A stretch of 64,000 bases of DNA, taken from positions 124,001 to 188,000 of the forward strand of contig NZ_JARQXB010000006.1 in the NCBI RefSeq assembly GCF_029543105.1, in the 5' to 3' direction. Below, piece after piece: positions 27,667 to 37,692 of the stretch. Under the pieces are notes generated by a model. The model worked only from the letters and a program-made list of their open reading frames with translations, had not been told where the DNA came from and did no database searches. The position numbers were made by a program, and so were the translations under genes. The stretch comes from Stenotrophomonas sp. HITSZ_GD. Lineage in GTDB: Bacteria > Pseudomonadota > Gammaproteobacteria > Xanthomonadales > Xanthomonadaceae. Numbering within the stretch: the first letter of the stretch is position 1; each line of letters begins with the position of its first letter.

Positions 27667-28077
27667 TCAGTGAGGCACGGCGCCGTGGAGGCGGCGCGCG
27701 GCAATGGCCGAAGAAAGCGCGTAGGCACGGCCGCGGTCGCCGGCAGCAATGATCGTGGCGATGGGCAGGTGGTGCGGCTGCAGCCACGGCTGTAGTTCGT
27801 CGGCGGGGTCGTCGTGCACTTCGATGTAAGGCACGGCGAGATCGTCCAGCGCGGCGCGCAGGGCGGGCCATTGCGCGCGGTCTTCGGCGGCGCTGATGTG
27901 GCCGGAATCGAGTAGGACCAGCGCGGTATCGACCCGCCGTGCGGCGCGCAGGCCCGCGATCAGGCCGCCGATGTTCGCGCAGCGGATCAGTTGGGTGGGA
28001 TGGCCGGCGCACGGGGCCGGCAGCGGCACTTCTCCGCCGGCGCGATCGCTGGGGCCTTGCAGGATCAGGACTGACAT
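27667..28077 (-). CDS. Second type II dehydroquinase-like protein, probable pseudoenzyme
   Basis: A 136-residue relative of the next gene and of AroQ. MSVLILQGPS corresponds to the AroQ opening LVLxGPN, VLLDSGHIS to INPxAxTH, VPYIEVHDD to IPFIEVHLSN, and IIAAGDRGRAYALSSAIAARRL to the final glycine turn and helix. The lid Arg/Tyr and the active-site Asn are absent, though the IEVH His is kept. It is the first gene of a compact minus-strand set (this protein, its paralogue, a 67-residue protein). A -10-like TATCGT lies about 40 bases upstream. A binding or regulatory role is more likely than catalysis. Confidence 0.7.
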   Translation of the reverse strand: MSVLILQGPSDRAGGEVPLPAPCAGHPTQLIRCANIGGLIAGLRAARRVDTALVLLDSGHISAAEDRAQWPALRAALDDLAVPYIEVHDDPADELQPWLQPHHLPIATIIAAGDRGRAYALSSAIAARRLHGAVPH

Positions 28078-28194
28078 ACAGGTGACTTGGGCGCACCGGA
28101 GTGCGGAGAGGTCACGATAGGGAGGGCGGGCGTAAAGCCGCCATGCCAGTCCCGGCGGCGGCGCGTAACGTATGCGTATCGACGCGCCGCCGGT

Positions 28195-31100
28195 TTACTT
28201 TTCCTTGCGCCAGTTGATCGACCCCTTGGTCTCGATCGTGCTCGATTCCACTTCCACGTCGAAGCCACGCGTCAGCAGGTATTTCAGCGTGATCACCGAA
28301 CTGCCGCCGACCAGCGCCACGCCGTAGCCCACGTAGAAGCGCGGCGAGAGGTACTTGCCGAAGCCCACCACCGAACCCAGGCTGCCGGACTGGCTCACGC
28401 CGGCCTCGTCCAGCCCGAGCTTGGCGCCCAGCTGCGAGGCGATCAGCCCGCTGCCGGCCGACAACGCCGCAGACGCCGCAGTCACCTGCTGCGCCTCGCT
28501 GCCGCTGGCGCTGGACAACCCGCGGCCCAGCACGAGATAGGACAGCGCCTCCGATTGCGACATCGACGGGTTGGACCATACGTCCGCACGCGGGGATTCG
28601 GCGCGCCCGCTCACGTCGATGCCCGCGGTGACATCGCCGATGCGACGCTCCGCGCGGATGTTGATGCGCGGGTCGGAGACGATGTTGTTGTTCCAGGTCA
28701 GCTGGCCGCGGGTGATGGTCAGGTCCTGGCCATAGGCCTTGTAGCGGCCGCTCACGTCCAGCCCGCCGTTGGCGGTCATCTCGCGGCCAGGGCGGGCACG
28801 CACCTGCATGCGCCCGGTCAAGGCACCCTTCAGGCCGAAGCCGGCCATCTTGACGTTGTCGCCCAGGATCACCGCCAGGTCCATGTCCAGCGGCGAGGAC
28901 GGCGTCTGTTCCGGGTTCACCGGGTCCAGCACCACCACGTCCTCGGACACCGAGGTGCCGCGCTCCAGGCGCTCCAGGTCGATATCGGCCTCCGGCACGG
29001 TCACCTGCCCGCGCAGTTGCATGGTCTTGTCGACGATGCCGAACTGCATGTCCGGGTTGGCCACCACGCGCAGCTCGGGCGTGTTGTAGAGCAGTACGCG
29101 GTCGCCGCGGATGTTGAGCTTCAACGGCGTGCGCTCGCCGTACCAGGACAGGTCGCCATCGACATTGAGCGTGCCCTCGCCCGAGCGGACGTTGGCCACG
29201 ATGCGGGCCGAGCCGTCGGGCTGGGCGGTGAAGCGGCCCTGCCCATCGGCCAACGTCAGGCCCATCGACGGATACTCGCCCGTGAAATCCTTCAGCACGG
29301 CCTCGCCGCCGAGCTGCGGCTGCGCGCGCGTGCCGCGCAGGCTGACATGGCCCTCCACGTTGCCCTTCGGGTTGACCAGGTCGGCGACGAACAGCTGCAG
29401 CCAGCTCAGCCGCGACATGTTGAGGTACAGCTCGCCATTGAGCGGCGCGTAGCTGTCCCAGCCGGTATTGAAGCGCGCATCCACGAAGCCGTTGCCCGCG
29501 AAGCCGACGCCGAGGTAACCCTGGATCTTCTGCGGGTTGAAGTCACCGGTGAGGCTGAAGTGGTCGTAGCGAACCACCTCGCCGCGCGTGTTGTCGCCCA
29601 GGCGGATGCCGCCCTCGGCCGATGTCACCTTGAACGCGCCTTCCCAGGCATTGCCGCGCGGACGGAAGCTGCCATCCACAGTGAGCTCGCCGCGCAGGTG
29701 GACCTGGCGCCCTTCGTTGGGCGGCAGCCACGGCTGGATGAGGGAGAGCGGCAGGGCCTCGCTGTGCACCGTGACGCCCTCGCGCGGCCAATTGGCGTTG
29801 ACGCACAACGCGCCGCTTGCGCCGACGGCGGCCAGGCAGGCATCGCTGACGGTGAAGGCGGGCCCGGCAAGGCTGAACTGCGCCGGCTGGCGCAATGCCC
29901 AGGTATTGCCCTTGCTGGGCACGATGCGCAGCGTGCCCAGCTGGCCCTGCCAGCGCGCGCCGTTGCGGCGCACCTCGCCCTGCAGCGCGAGCTGGGCCAT
30001 CGTGTTGCGCACGTCGGCCTGCAGCCGCAGGTTCTCCACCGCGCCCTGCGCCTGCACCTGCACGCTGTCGAGCACCATGCCGGCGTTGATCGCCGCGCCC
30101 TGCAAGGTCAACGTGCCGTCGTTGCCGCGCCACGGCAGGCGGCCGCGCAGCGAGAGGCTGTCGGCGCTGTAGTCGTTCCAGCGCACCGCGTGGCCGGCGA
30201 GGTCGGCGGTGATGTCCGGTGCGTCACGACGGCCGCGCAGCTGCACGCTGCCCCGCAGGGTGCCGGCGGCACCGGGCAGCAGGTCGTCCAGCTGCAGCGG
30301 TTGCAGCTGGGCGTCGATATCGAGCCGGTCGCCGACCTTGCCCTTCGCGTTGATCCGGCTGTTGCCGATCGACAGCGCGAGTTGCGCTTCGCCCTGCTTG
30401 CCTTCCAGCGCGAAGCGGCCGCGCGCGTCGATGCTGCGCTGGCGCAACTGGCCGCGCAGCGCGGCGATCTCGGCGGTGGCCTGGTAATCGCCCGGCGCGC
30501 CGTTGGCCGCCGGCGGCAACTGCCGCCCCTGCGAGGCCACGCGGCCGGACAGGCGCCCGTTCCAGCCCGGCGCGAAATAACCCGGGTCGAACTGCGACAA
30601 CTCGGCCGCCACGTCCCACGACAACTGCGGCTGCCAGCCCACCTCGCCGGTGAGGTCCAGCTGGCCGCCCGGCGTGATCGCGCGGACCTCCTTCAGGTGC
30701 GCGCGCTGGTCGTCGCCGCGCGCATCGATGTGCAATTCGGCGCGCTGTTGTTCGCGCGCGATGTCCGCGCGGCCATACACGGCCCACTGCTTCATCGTGC
30801 CGGCCAGGCCCAGGCGGGCCTCGCGCAGTTCCACCGGTACCTGCTGCGCATCCGGCGTGGCGGGGTCGGGCGGCGGCACGAAGCGCAGGTCGCTTGCATA
30901 GGCCGCGAGGCGGAAGCGGGCGTTCTGCGTGTCGTTGAAATCGGCGGTGCCACGCAGGCGGATGCGCCCGCCGAAGGCGTCCACCTCCAGCGGCGCCACG
31001 GTGATGACCTGGTCCTTCAGCGCGACATTGGACGGCTGCAGCACGATCTCCTGGTCGCCCTGCTTCACCCGCCCCTGCAGCTGCGCATTGCCGCCCTTGC

Positions 31101-32016
31101 CGGAGGCCTCCAGCGACAGGCTCAGCGGGGCAGCGGGCGCGGCATCGCCGGCGCCGGCCGCGCCCATCAGCAGTGCGGTATCCAGTTCGTCGGCGTCGGC
31201 CCGCAGGCGCCAGCGCGGGTCTTCCTTGCCGGTGAACACCAGCTGCGCGTGCAGCGGCTTGGGCGCGCGCCCGGCGATGGCCACTTCCATGTTCGACAGG
31301 TCGCCGCGCGCCACCAGCCCCAGGCTGGCCGGCGTGCGGCCGCGCGGCGCGGGCAGGATGGCGGTGGCGGTGAGGTTGGTCTTGTAGTCCTGGCGCGGCA
31401 CGTAGTCGCCGTTGAGGCCGAAGTTGCCGCGGTCGCTATCCACTTGGAGCTGCCGCGTGCGCAGCTCGCCATTGGCCATCTCCAGGCCGCCGCGGATGCG
31501 GTGCAGGTCGATCAACGGCTCGCCCAGCTGGGTGACGCGCAGGTCGTTGACCTCGATGATGTCGGCCTGGATCGCCAGCGGCATCTCGATCTGCGGCAGC
31601 GAGCCGGGCCAGCTCGGCAGCTCGAACGGTTCATCGCTCTTGGCCAGGTTCAACGTCGCGCCGCTGATCTGCAACTTGTCCAGCAGCAGCTTGCGGCCGA
31701 GCAGCGGACGGATGTCGGCCTCGAAATACACGCGGTCGGCGGAAAAGCGATAGTCCTGGTAGTGGAAGTCCACGCCGCGCAGTGTCAGCGGGCCGGCCAA
31801 TGGGCCGTCGGCTTCCTTCCAGGTGAAGGTGGCCCCTGCGGGCAGCCGCGCCACCACCTGCGCCAGCAGCACGTCGCGGCCCGCGACGGTCTGCAGTAGC
31901 CAGTACACCGCCAGCAGGGCGATGAGCACCAGCCCGAGCACGCCGAGCCCGGAACCGATCCAGAAGCGCCGGCGGCGATAGAAGCGGGGACGCGGCGGCG
32001 GCACGGGCGCACTCAC
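28195..32016 (-). CDS. tamB: Translocation and assembly module protein TamB
   Basis: A 1273-residue AsmA-like inner-membrane-anchored protein that spans the periplasm and, with TamA, helps insert outer-membrane proteins and move phospholipids. An N-terminal basic stretch PRPRFYRRRRF precedes a membrane helix at about 19-43. The long repetitive beta-rich body follows, and the C-terminal DUF490/TamB domain begins near residue 900 and includes GINLRG-like strands, LGRGLSSASGSEAQQ and the closing YLLTRGFDVEVESS. It starts at GTG, overlapping the tamA stop (GTGA). The length is normal. Confidence 0.95.
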   Translation of the reverse strand: MSAPVPPPRPRFYRRRRFWIGSGLGVLGLVLIALLAVYWLLQTVAGRDVLLAQVVARLPAGATFTWKEADGPLAGPLTLRGVDFHYQDYRFSADRVYFEADIRPLLGRKLLLDKLQISGATLNLAKSDEPFELPSWPGSLPQIEMPLAIQADIIEVNDLRVTQLGEPLIDLHRIRGGLEMANGELRTRQLQVDSDRGNFGLNGDYVPRQDYKTNLTATAILPAPRGRTPASLGLVARGDLSNMEVAIAGRAPKPLHAQLVFTGKEDPRWRLRADADELDTALLMGAAGAGDAAPAAPLSLSLEASGKGGNAQLQGRVKQGDQEIVLQPSNVALKDQVITVAPLEVDAFGGRIRLRGTADFNDTQNARFRLAAYASDLRFVPPPDPATPDAQQVPVELREARLGLAGTMKQWAVYGRADIAREQQRAELHIDARGDDQRAHLKEVRAITPGGQLDLTGEVGWQPQLSWDVAAELSQFDPGYFAPGWNGRLSGRVASQGRQLPPAANGAPGDYQATAEIAALRGQLRQRSIDARGRFALEGKQGEAQLALSIGNSRINAKGKVGDRLDIDAQLQPLQLDDLLPGAAGTLRGSVQLRGRRDAPDITADLAGHAVRWNDYSADSLSLRGRLPWRGNDGTLTLQGAAINAGMVLDSVQVQAQGAVENLRLQADVRNTMAQLALQGEVRRNGARWQGQLGTLRIVPSKGNTWALRQPAQFSLAGPAFTVSDACLAAVGASGALCVNANWPREGVTVHSEALPLSLIQPWLPPNEGRQVHLRGELTVDGSFRPRGNAWEGAFKVTSAEGGIRLGDNTRGEVVRYDHFSLTGDFNPQKIQGYLGVGFAGNGFVDARFNTGWDSYAPLNGELYLNMSRLSWLQLFVADLVNPKGNVEGHVSLRGTRAQPQLGGEAVLKDFTGEYPSMGLTLADGQGRFTAQPDGSARIVANVRSGEGTLNVDGDLSWYGERTPLKLNIRGDRVLLYNTPELRVVANPDMQFGIVDKTMQLRGQVTVPEADIDLERLERGTSVSEDVVVLDPVNPEQTPSSPLDMDLAVILGDNVKMAGFGLKGALTGRMQVRARPGREMTANGGLDVSGRYKAYGQDLTITRGQLTWNNNIVSDPRINIRAERRIGDVTAGIDVSGRAESPRADVWSNPSMSQSEALSYLVLGRGLSSASGSEAQQVTAASAALSAGSGLIASQLGAKLGLDEAGVSQSGSLGSVVGFGKYLSPRFYVGYGVALVGGSSVITLKYLLTRGFDVEVESSTIETKGSINWRKEK

Positions 32017-33794
32017 AGGTTGGCTCCGATGTTGATGTAGAGCTGGAACTGCGAATCCGGGTCATCCAGGCCGTGGGCGACATCCACGCGCACCGGGCCG
32101 ATCGGTGATTTCCAGCGCAAGCCCACGCCGACGCCGGTATGGAAATCCGGCGTGTTGTCGAAGGCGCTGCCGGTATCGACGAACACCGCCGCGCCCCACG
32201 GGCTGTTGTTGAGGTAGCGCTCGTACTCGACGCTGCCGGTGAGCACGTGCTTGGCGCCCAGGGCGTACTTGTCCGGCGGCGGCGTACGCGGGCCGACCTC
32301 GCGGAATGCATAGCCGCGGATGCTGTTATCGCCGCCGGCGAAGAAGCGCAGGCTCGGCGGCATCGAGACCAGGTCGGCCGTCCACGTGGTACCGCCTTCG
32401 CCGCGCAGGATCAGGCGGTCGTTCGAGCCGAAGCCATGGAACCAGAACACCTGCGCGTAGGCCTGCGCGAAGCTGGTATCGGACCCCACGCCCTCCACGC
32501 CGCCGCGCAGGAACGCGCGCCCGGCGATGCCTCGGCGCGGGAAGGTGCGGTTGTCCACGCCCGAATACACCGCTTCCAGCTGCGGGTAGACGAAGGTGGC
32601 GTACTGGTAGAACGGATCGGGCTGGTCGTTGGTGCTGTACCGCCAGCGCTCGCGCAGCGCGTTGATCGAGGCGATCGCGGTCCAGTGGTCGTTGATCTCG
32701 CCGCTGCGGCTGGCGCTGAGCTTGACGTTGCGCAGGTCGATGTAGTCGGTCTGCTCGTCGTAGTAGCCGGCGGTGAACGAGTACCAGCCATCCAGCCAGG
32801 CGAAGGCGGGAATGCGGTAGGCGGTGGTCAGGCTCTTGCGCTTCTGCGCGAAGTCCAGCTGCGTATCCATCTTGTGGCCACGCGAGTTGATGTAGCGCCG
32901 TTCGAGGCCGCCGCGCACACCCGGGCCGCTTTCGCTGCCGTAGCTCAAGCCGGCGGTGTAGACGGTGCGCTTGGCGCGCTCCAGGCGCACGTCGATCGGC
33001 ACGCGGCCATCGGCATCGGCCTCCTCCGGCTTGGGCTGGATATCGATGGTGCCGAAGTAGCCCAGCTTGTTGAGCGACTCGCGCAGGCGGTCGAGCTTGC
33101 CTTCGTGGTAGTAGCTGCCTTCTTCCCAGTACACCAGCGGATCGAACAGCCCCGGCTTGAAGTAGTCGTACTGGAAGCGCACCGGCCCCATGTCGTAGCG
33201 ACGGCCGCTATCCCAGGCCAGGTCGATGTCGGCGGCGTAGTCGGCGCGCGTGACTTCCACGCGGCGCTGGGTGAAGTCGGCATCGAAATAGCCGCGCTCG
33301 GCCAGGCGGCGGGTGATGCGCACCTTGCTCGCCTCGTACTGCGGATGGCTGAACACCTGGCCCACCGCCGGCTGGAAATCGGCGACGTCGCGCTGCAGGT
33401 ATTGGTCTTCCTCGGCCCAGCCGGTCAGCACGATGTGCGACTGGCGCACGCGCACCGGCTTGCCCTTGTCGACGTGGATGACGACGTTGATCTTGTCGCC
33501 CTCGCGCGGCGCGTCGACGGTGATGGTGGGGCTGTAATAGCCGAAGGGCTCCAGCGCGGTGCGCGTCTGGTCCTGCGCCTGGTTGAGCAGGTACTCCAGC
33601 CGCGATTCGCCCTGCACCTTGCCGATGGTCTGGTAGAGCGACAGCGAGACTTCGATGTTCTCGATCATCTCGGCATCGTCGCCCTTGTCCAGGCCCTGGA
33701 TGCTGACGCTGTCGATGGTGCCGCGCGCGTGCGCGGCGCCGGCGAGGGCCCAAAGCAGGAAGGACAGGAGCAGGGCCGCGGGAGTCAGACGCAT
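32013..33794 (-). CDS. tamA: Outer-membrane assembly factor TamA (Omp85 family)
   Basis: A 593-residue Omp85 protein. The signal peptide ends near residue 23 (AGAAHA). Three POTRA domains occupy about 24-270, starting with IDSVSIQGLDKGDDAEMIENI. The C-terminal 16-strand barrel carries the Omp85 motif RFFAGGDNSIRGYAFREVGP and ends QLYINIGANL. It is translationally coupled to tamB. There is no Shine-Dalgarno; the -10-like TATATC (33808-33803) ends eight bases before the ATG, suggesting a leaderless start. Confidence 0.95.
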   Translation of the reverse strand: MRLTPAALLLSFLLWALAGAAHARGTIDSVSIQGLDKGDDAEMIENIEVSLSLYQTIGKVQGESRLEYLLNQAQDQTRTALEPFGYYSPTITVDAPREGDKINVVIHVDKGKPVRVRQSHIVLTGWAEEDQYLQRDVADFQPAVGQVFSHPQYEASKVRITRRLAERGYFDADFTQRRVEVTRADYAADIDLAWDSGRRYDMGPVRFQYDYFKPGLFDPLVYWEEGSYYHEGKLDRLRESLNKLGYFGTIDIQPKPEEADADGRVPIDVRLERAKRTVYTAGLSYGSESGPGVRGGLERRYINSRGHKMDTQLDFAQKRKSLTTAYRIPAFAWLDGWYSFTAGYYDEQTDYIDLRNVKLSASRSGEINDHWTAIASINALRERWRYSTNDQPDPFYQYATFVYPQLEAVYSGVDNRTFPRRGIAGRAFLRGGVEGVGSDTSFAQAYAQVFWFHGFGSNDRLILRGEGGTTWTADLVSMPPSLRFFAGGDNSIRGYAFREVGPRTPPPDKYALGAKHVLTGSVEYERYLNNSPWGAAVFVDTGSAFDNTPDFHTGVGVGLRWKSPIGPVRVDVAHGLDDPDSQFQLYINIGANL

Positions 33795-33861
33795 GGGTCG
33801 AGGATATACCGGGAGGACAACAAGGACCCGTTAAGACCCCAGGGGAATCGCCTGACCACCA

Positions 33862-33887
33862 CCGGTGCCGGCAGCAGCCGACACCGG
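33862..33887 (-). terminator. Hairpin after glyS
   Basis: On the minus strand CCGGTGTCGGC pairs with GCCGGCACCGG (11 bp, one G-U) over the loop TGCT, starting nine bases after the glyS stop. No T run follows, so termination may need Rho. Confidence 0.5.
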
Positions 33888-33895
33888 CGCGGGAA

Positions 33896-36049
33896 TCACG
33901 CCGACAGGTGCTCGATCGCCGCCACGCTGCCCAGGCGCTCGCTCAAGCGTTGCAGCAGGGCAAGGCGATTGCCGCGCAGGGCCGGGTCTTCGGCGTTGAC
34001 CATCACGCCGTCGAAGAACGCATCGACCTGCGGGCGCAGCAGCGCCAGGCGCGCGAGCACGGCCACGTAGTCGTGGCGGTGCAGCGCCGCGTCGGTGTCG
34101 CCCATCGCGCCTTCCACCGCTTCGGCGAGCGCTTCCTCGGCCGGTTCGCGCAACAGCGCCGGATCGACCATCGCCGGAATGGCGCCTTCGGCCTTGCGCA
34201 GGATGTTGCGGATGCGCTTGTTGGCGGCGGCCAGCGCCTCCGCCTCCGGCAGCACGGCGAACGTGCCGATGGCATCGATGCGGCGGTCGAAGTCGTACAG
34301 CGAGCCGCGCTCGGCCGCGTGGCCCGGCGGCGGCGCGACCTCGCCATCGAACAGGGCGGCGACGGCGTTGAACTGGGTGGCCGGCACGCCCTTGTCGGCG
34401 TAGTAGCCGCGCAGGCGGTCGAGCAGGAAGGCGAAGATATCCGCGGCCAGCGCGCCGGCTTCCGGTGCGGGCGGTGCCTTGGCGGCCGGATGCGCGGCCA
34501 GTGCGTCCACGGCCGCCTGCGCGGCACTGCGCAGCAGCGCCTTCACGTCCAGGTCCAGGCCGCTTTCGATGACCGTGCGCGCCAGGCCCAGCGCGTTGCG
34601 GCGCAGGGCGAAGGGGTCCTTGTTGCCCGTCGGCTTGAGCCCGGCGGCGAAGCCACCGGCCAGGGTATCGGCGCGCTCGGCGATCGCCAGCACCTTGCCC
34701 AGCGGCGAAAGCGCGATGTCGTCGCCGGCAAAGCGCGGCTGGTAAGCCTCGTCGATCGCCAGCGCGACCTCCGGGCCCTCGCCGCCGGCCACCGCGTAAT
34801 GACGCCCGGCAATGCCCTGCAGCTCGGGGAACTCGTTGACCATGCGCGACTGCAGGTCGTTCTTGCACAGTTCGGCGGCGCGCGCGGCCAGCACCGGATC
34901 GGCGCCCACCTGCGCGGCGATCGCGCGGGCCAGCGCGGCCACGCGCTGCACCTTGTCGGCCACGCTGCCCAGGCGCGCCTGGTAAGTCACCGTCTTCAGG
35001 CCCTCGCCCATCGACACCATGCCCTGCTTGAGGTCCTCGTCGAAGAAGAACTTGGCGTCGGCGAAGCGCGGGCGGATGACGCGCTCGTAGCCCTTGGCCA
35101 CCTCGGCCACATCGCGCGATTCGATGTTGGCGATGCCGATGAACTTCTCGGTGAGCTTGCCGCCGTCGTCCAGCACGGGGAAGAACTTCTGGTTGATCTC
35201 CATCGTCTCGACCAGCGCTTCCTGCGGCACGGCGAGGAATTCGCGCTCGAAACCGCACAGCACCGCCGAGGGCCATTCGACCAGGTCCACGACCTGGGCC
35301 AGGTTGTCGTCGGTGATGCGCGCCACGCCGCCGGCCTTGGCGGCGGCGGCATTGACCTCGGCCACGATGCGCTGGCGGCGCTCGAGCGGATCGACCATCA
35401 CGTTGGCCGCGCGCAGCGAGTCGACGTAATCGCCCGGCGTGCTCAGCCAGACCTGCTTGTCGTGCATGAAGCGGTGGCCGCGGCTCATGCGGTCCGATGC
35501 CAGGCCGAACAGCTGGGCCGGCACCACTTCCTTGCCGAACAGCAGCACCAGCCAGTGCACCGGGCGGGCGAAGGCGTAGTCGTGGTCGCCCCAGCGCATC
35601 GGCTTGGGGATGGGCATGGCGGCGATGGCCTCGGCGAGGATCTCCGGCAGCAGCTCGGCGGTGCGCGCGCCCGGCTTCACGGCGCGGTGCACGAAGCGCT
35701 CGCCCTTGTTGTCGGTGGTGCGCTCCAGCGCGTCCCACGCCACGCCGGCCTTGGCGGCGAAACCTTCCAGCGCCTTGGTCGGCTTGCCTTCGGCGTCCAA
35801 CCCGATGTTGAGGTACGGGCCGAGCACTTCGGAGCGCTGCTCGGGCTGTTCGGTGGCCACGCCCGGCAGCAGCACGGCCAGGCGGCGCGGCGTGGACAGC
35901 GGGCGCGCATCGCCACGTTCGACTTCGATGCCGCGCTTTTCCAGACCGGCAAGCACGCCGTCGAAGAAGGCCTGGGCCAGGCCCGGCAACGCCTTGACCG
36001 GCAGTTCCTCGGTACCCAGTTCGATCAGCAGGGGGGACAGCTGGCTCAT
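33896..36049 (-). CDS. glyS: Glycyl-tRNA synthetase beta subunit
   Basis: A 717-residue beta chain of the alpha2beta2 glycyl-tRNA synthetase. It begins [18 protein letters not shown], contains GxRRLAVLL-like [16 protein letters not shown] (about 45-60) and the tRNA-binding HD-like and DALR-type regions toward the C-terminus ([22 protein letters not shown]). The length is standard. It is separated from glyQ by a glutathione S-transferase gene on the same strand. Confidence 0.97.
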   Translation of the reverse strand: MSQLSPLLIELGTEELPVKALPGLAQAFFDGVLAGLEKRGIEVERGDARPLSTPRRLAVLLPGVATEQPEQRSEVLGPYLNIGLDAEGKPTKALEGFAAKAGVAWDALERTTDNKGERFVHRAVKPGARTAELLPEILAEAIAAMPIPKPMRWGDHDYAFARPVHWLVLLFGKEVVPAQLFGLASDRMSRGHRFMHDKQVWLSTPGDYVDSLRAANVMVDPLERRQRIVAEVNAAAAKAGGVARITDDNLAQVVDLVEWPSAVLCGFEREFLAVPQEALVETMEINQKFFPVLDDGGKLTEKFIGIANIESRDVAEVAKGYERVIRPRFADAKFFFDEDLKQGMVSMGEGLKTVTYQARLGSVADKVQRVAALARAIAAQVGADPVLAARAAELCKNDLQSRMVNEFPELQGIAGRHYAVAGGEGPEVALAIDEAYQPRFAGDDIALSPLGKVLAIAERADTLAGGFAAGLKPTGNKDPFALRRNALGLARTVIESGLDLDVKALLRSAAQAAVDALAAHPAAKAPPAPEAGALAADIFAFLLDRLRGYYADKGVPATQFNAVAALFDGEVAPPPGHAAERGSLYDFDRRIDAIGTFAVLPEAEALAAANKRIRNILRKAEGAIPAMVDPALLREPAEEALAEAVEGAMGDTDAALHRHDYVAVLARLALLRPQVDAFFDGVMVNAEDPALRGNRLALLQRLSERLGSVAAIEHLSA

Positions 36050-36064
36050 CGGATCAATCCTTGT

Positions 36065-36699
36065 TCAGGCCGTCGCGCCGGTCGGCGCATCGAACGGCAC
36101 GTAATACTTGCGCAGGACCGGCAAGGCCTCGTAGCGCGCCACGCGGGCGGCCAAGGCGGGGAAGCGGTCCAGGTCGTAGGGCAGCGCGTCGCGCAGGTAG
36201 GTGCAGAAGCAGGCCAGGGTGAGGTCGGCCAGGCCGAAATGCTCGCCCACCAGCCACTCGCGTCCGGCCGCGTCCGCGCAGGCCCGGTCGAGCACCTGCA
36301 GCGCGCCTTCCATCTGCGTGCGGCAACGGCCGACCCACGGGGCATGGCGTTTTTCCTCCGGGCGGAACACGCGCTCCATCACCTGCTGCAGCGCCTTCTC
36401 CACCGCGCCGTTGGCGTAGCCGACCAGACGCAAGGCCTGGCGGCGTTCGGCACCGTGCGCGGGCAGCAGCGCCTGCGCGCCGGCCTGGCCATCGAGCCAG
36501 TCGAGGATCACCGCCGATTCGGTCAGCACCTCGCCATCGTCCAGCACCAGCACCGGCACACGGCCGAGCGGGCTGTATTCGCGGATGCGATCGAAATCCC
36601 GGCCCACCGACCAGTCGCGGTGTTCGAACGACAGGCCGAGCCGGTCCAGCGCCACGGCGACGCGGCGCACGAACGGCGAATCGAACATGCCGATGAGGA

Positions 36700-36703
<4 letters not shown>
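36065..36703 (-). CDS. Glutathione S-transferase family protein
   Basis: A 212-residue GST. The N-terminal thioredoxin-like domain has [23 protein letters not shown], the cis-proline [11 protein letters not shown] and the glutathione-binding [12 protein letters not shown]; the C-terminal helical domain includes [21 protein letters not shown]. Its start overlaps the glyQ stop (ATGA), and glyS follows 15 bases later, so it is part of the glyQ-glyS operon. Catalytic substrate is unknown. Placement inside a synthetase operon is unusual, but codon use is like its neighbours. Confidence 0.9.
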
Positions 36704-37617
<914 letters not shown>

Positions 37618-37645
37618 GCGGCAGGGGCCGTGCGAAGGGGTGCGC

Positions 37646-37679
37646 TAGTATAGCGGCCGACCTGCGGGGCTTTCCGCAG
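37646..37679. promoter_or_regulatory. Overlapping divergent -10 elements and a short hairpin
   Basis: GCTAGTATAGC gives TATACT on the minus strand for glyQ and TAGTAT on the plus strand for the ATPase gene, so only one of the two can probably fire at a time. Just downstream on the plus strand CTGCGG-GGCTTT-CCGCAG (37662-37679) forms a perfect 6-bp hairpin in the ATPase leader. No -35 consensus is clear on either side. Confidence 0.45.
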
Positions 37680-37692
37680 CGGGGAACGGCTC

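Noticed and set aside
28087-31899. 1270-codon plus-strand open frame opposite tamB
   Set aside because: The composition is that of an antisense shadow; tamB on the minus strand is certain.
37618-37692. T-box or other riboswitch in front of glyQ
   Set aside because: The leader is about 25 bases and lacks the conserved T-box sequence; only an ordinary -10 and a small hairpin on the other strand are seen.
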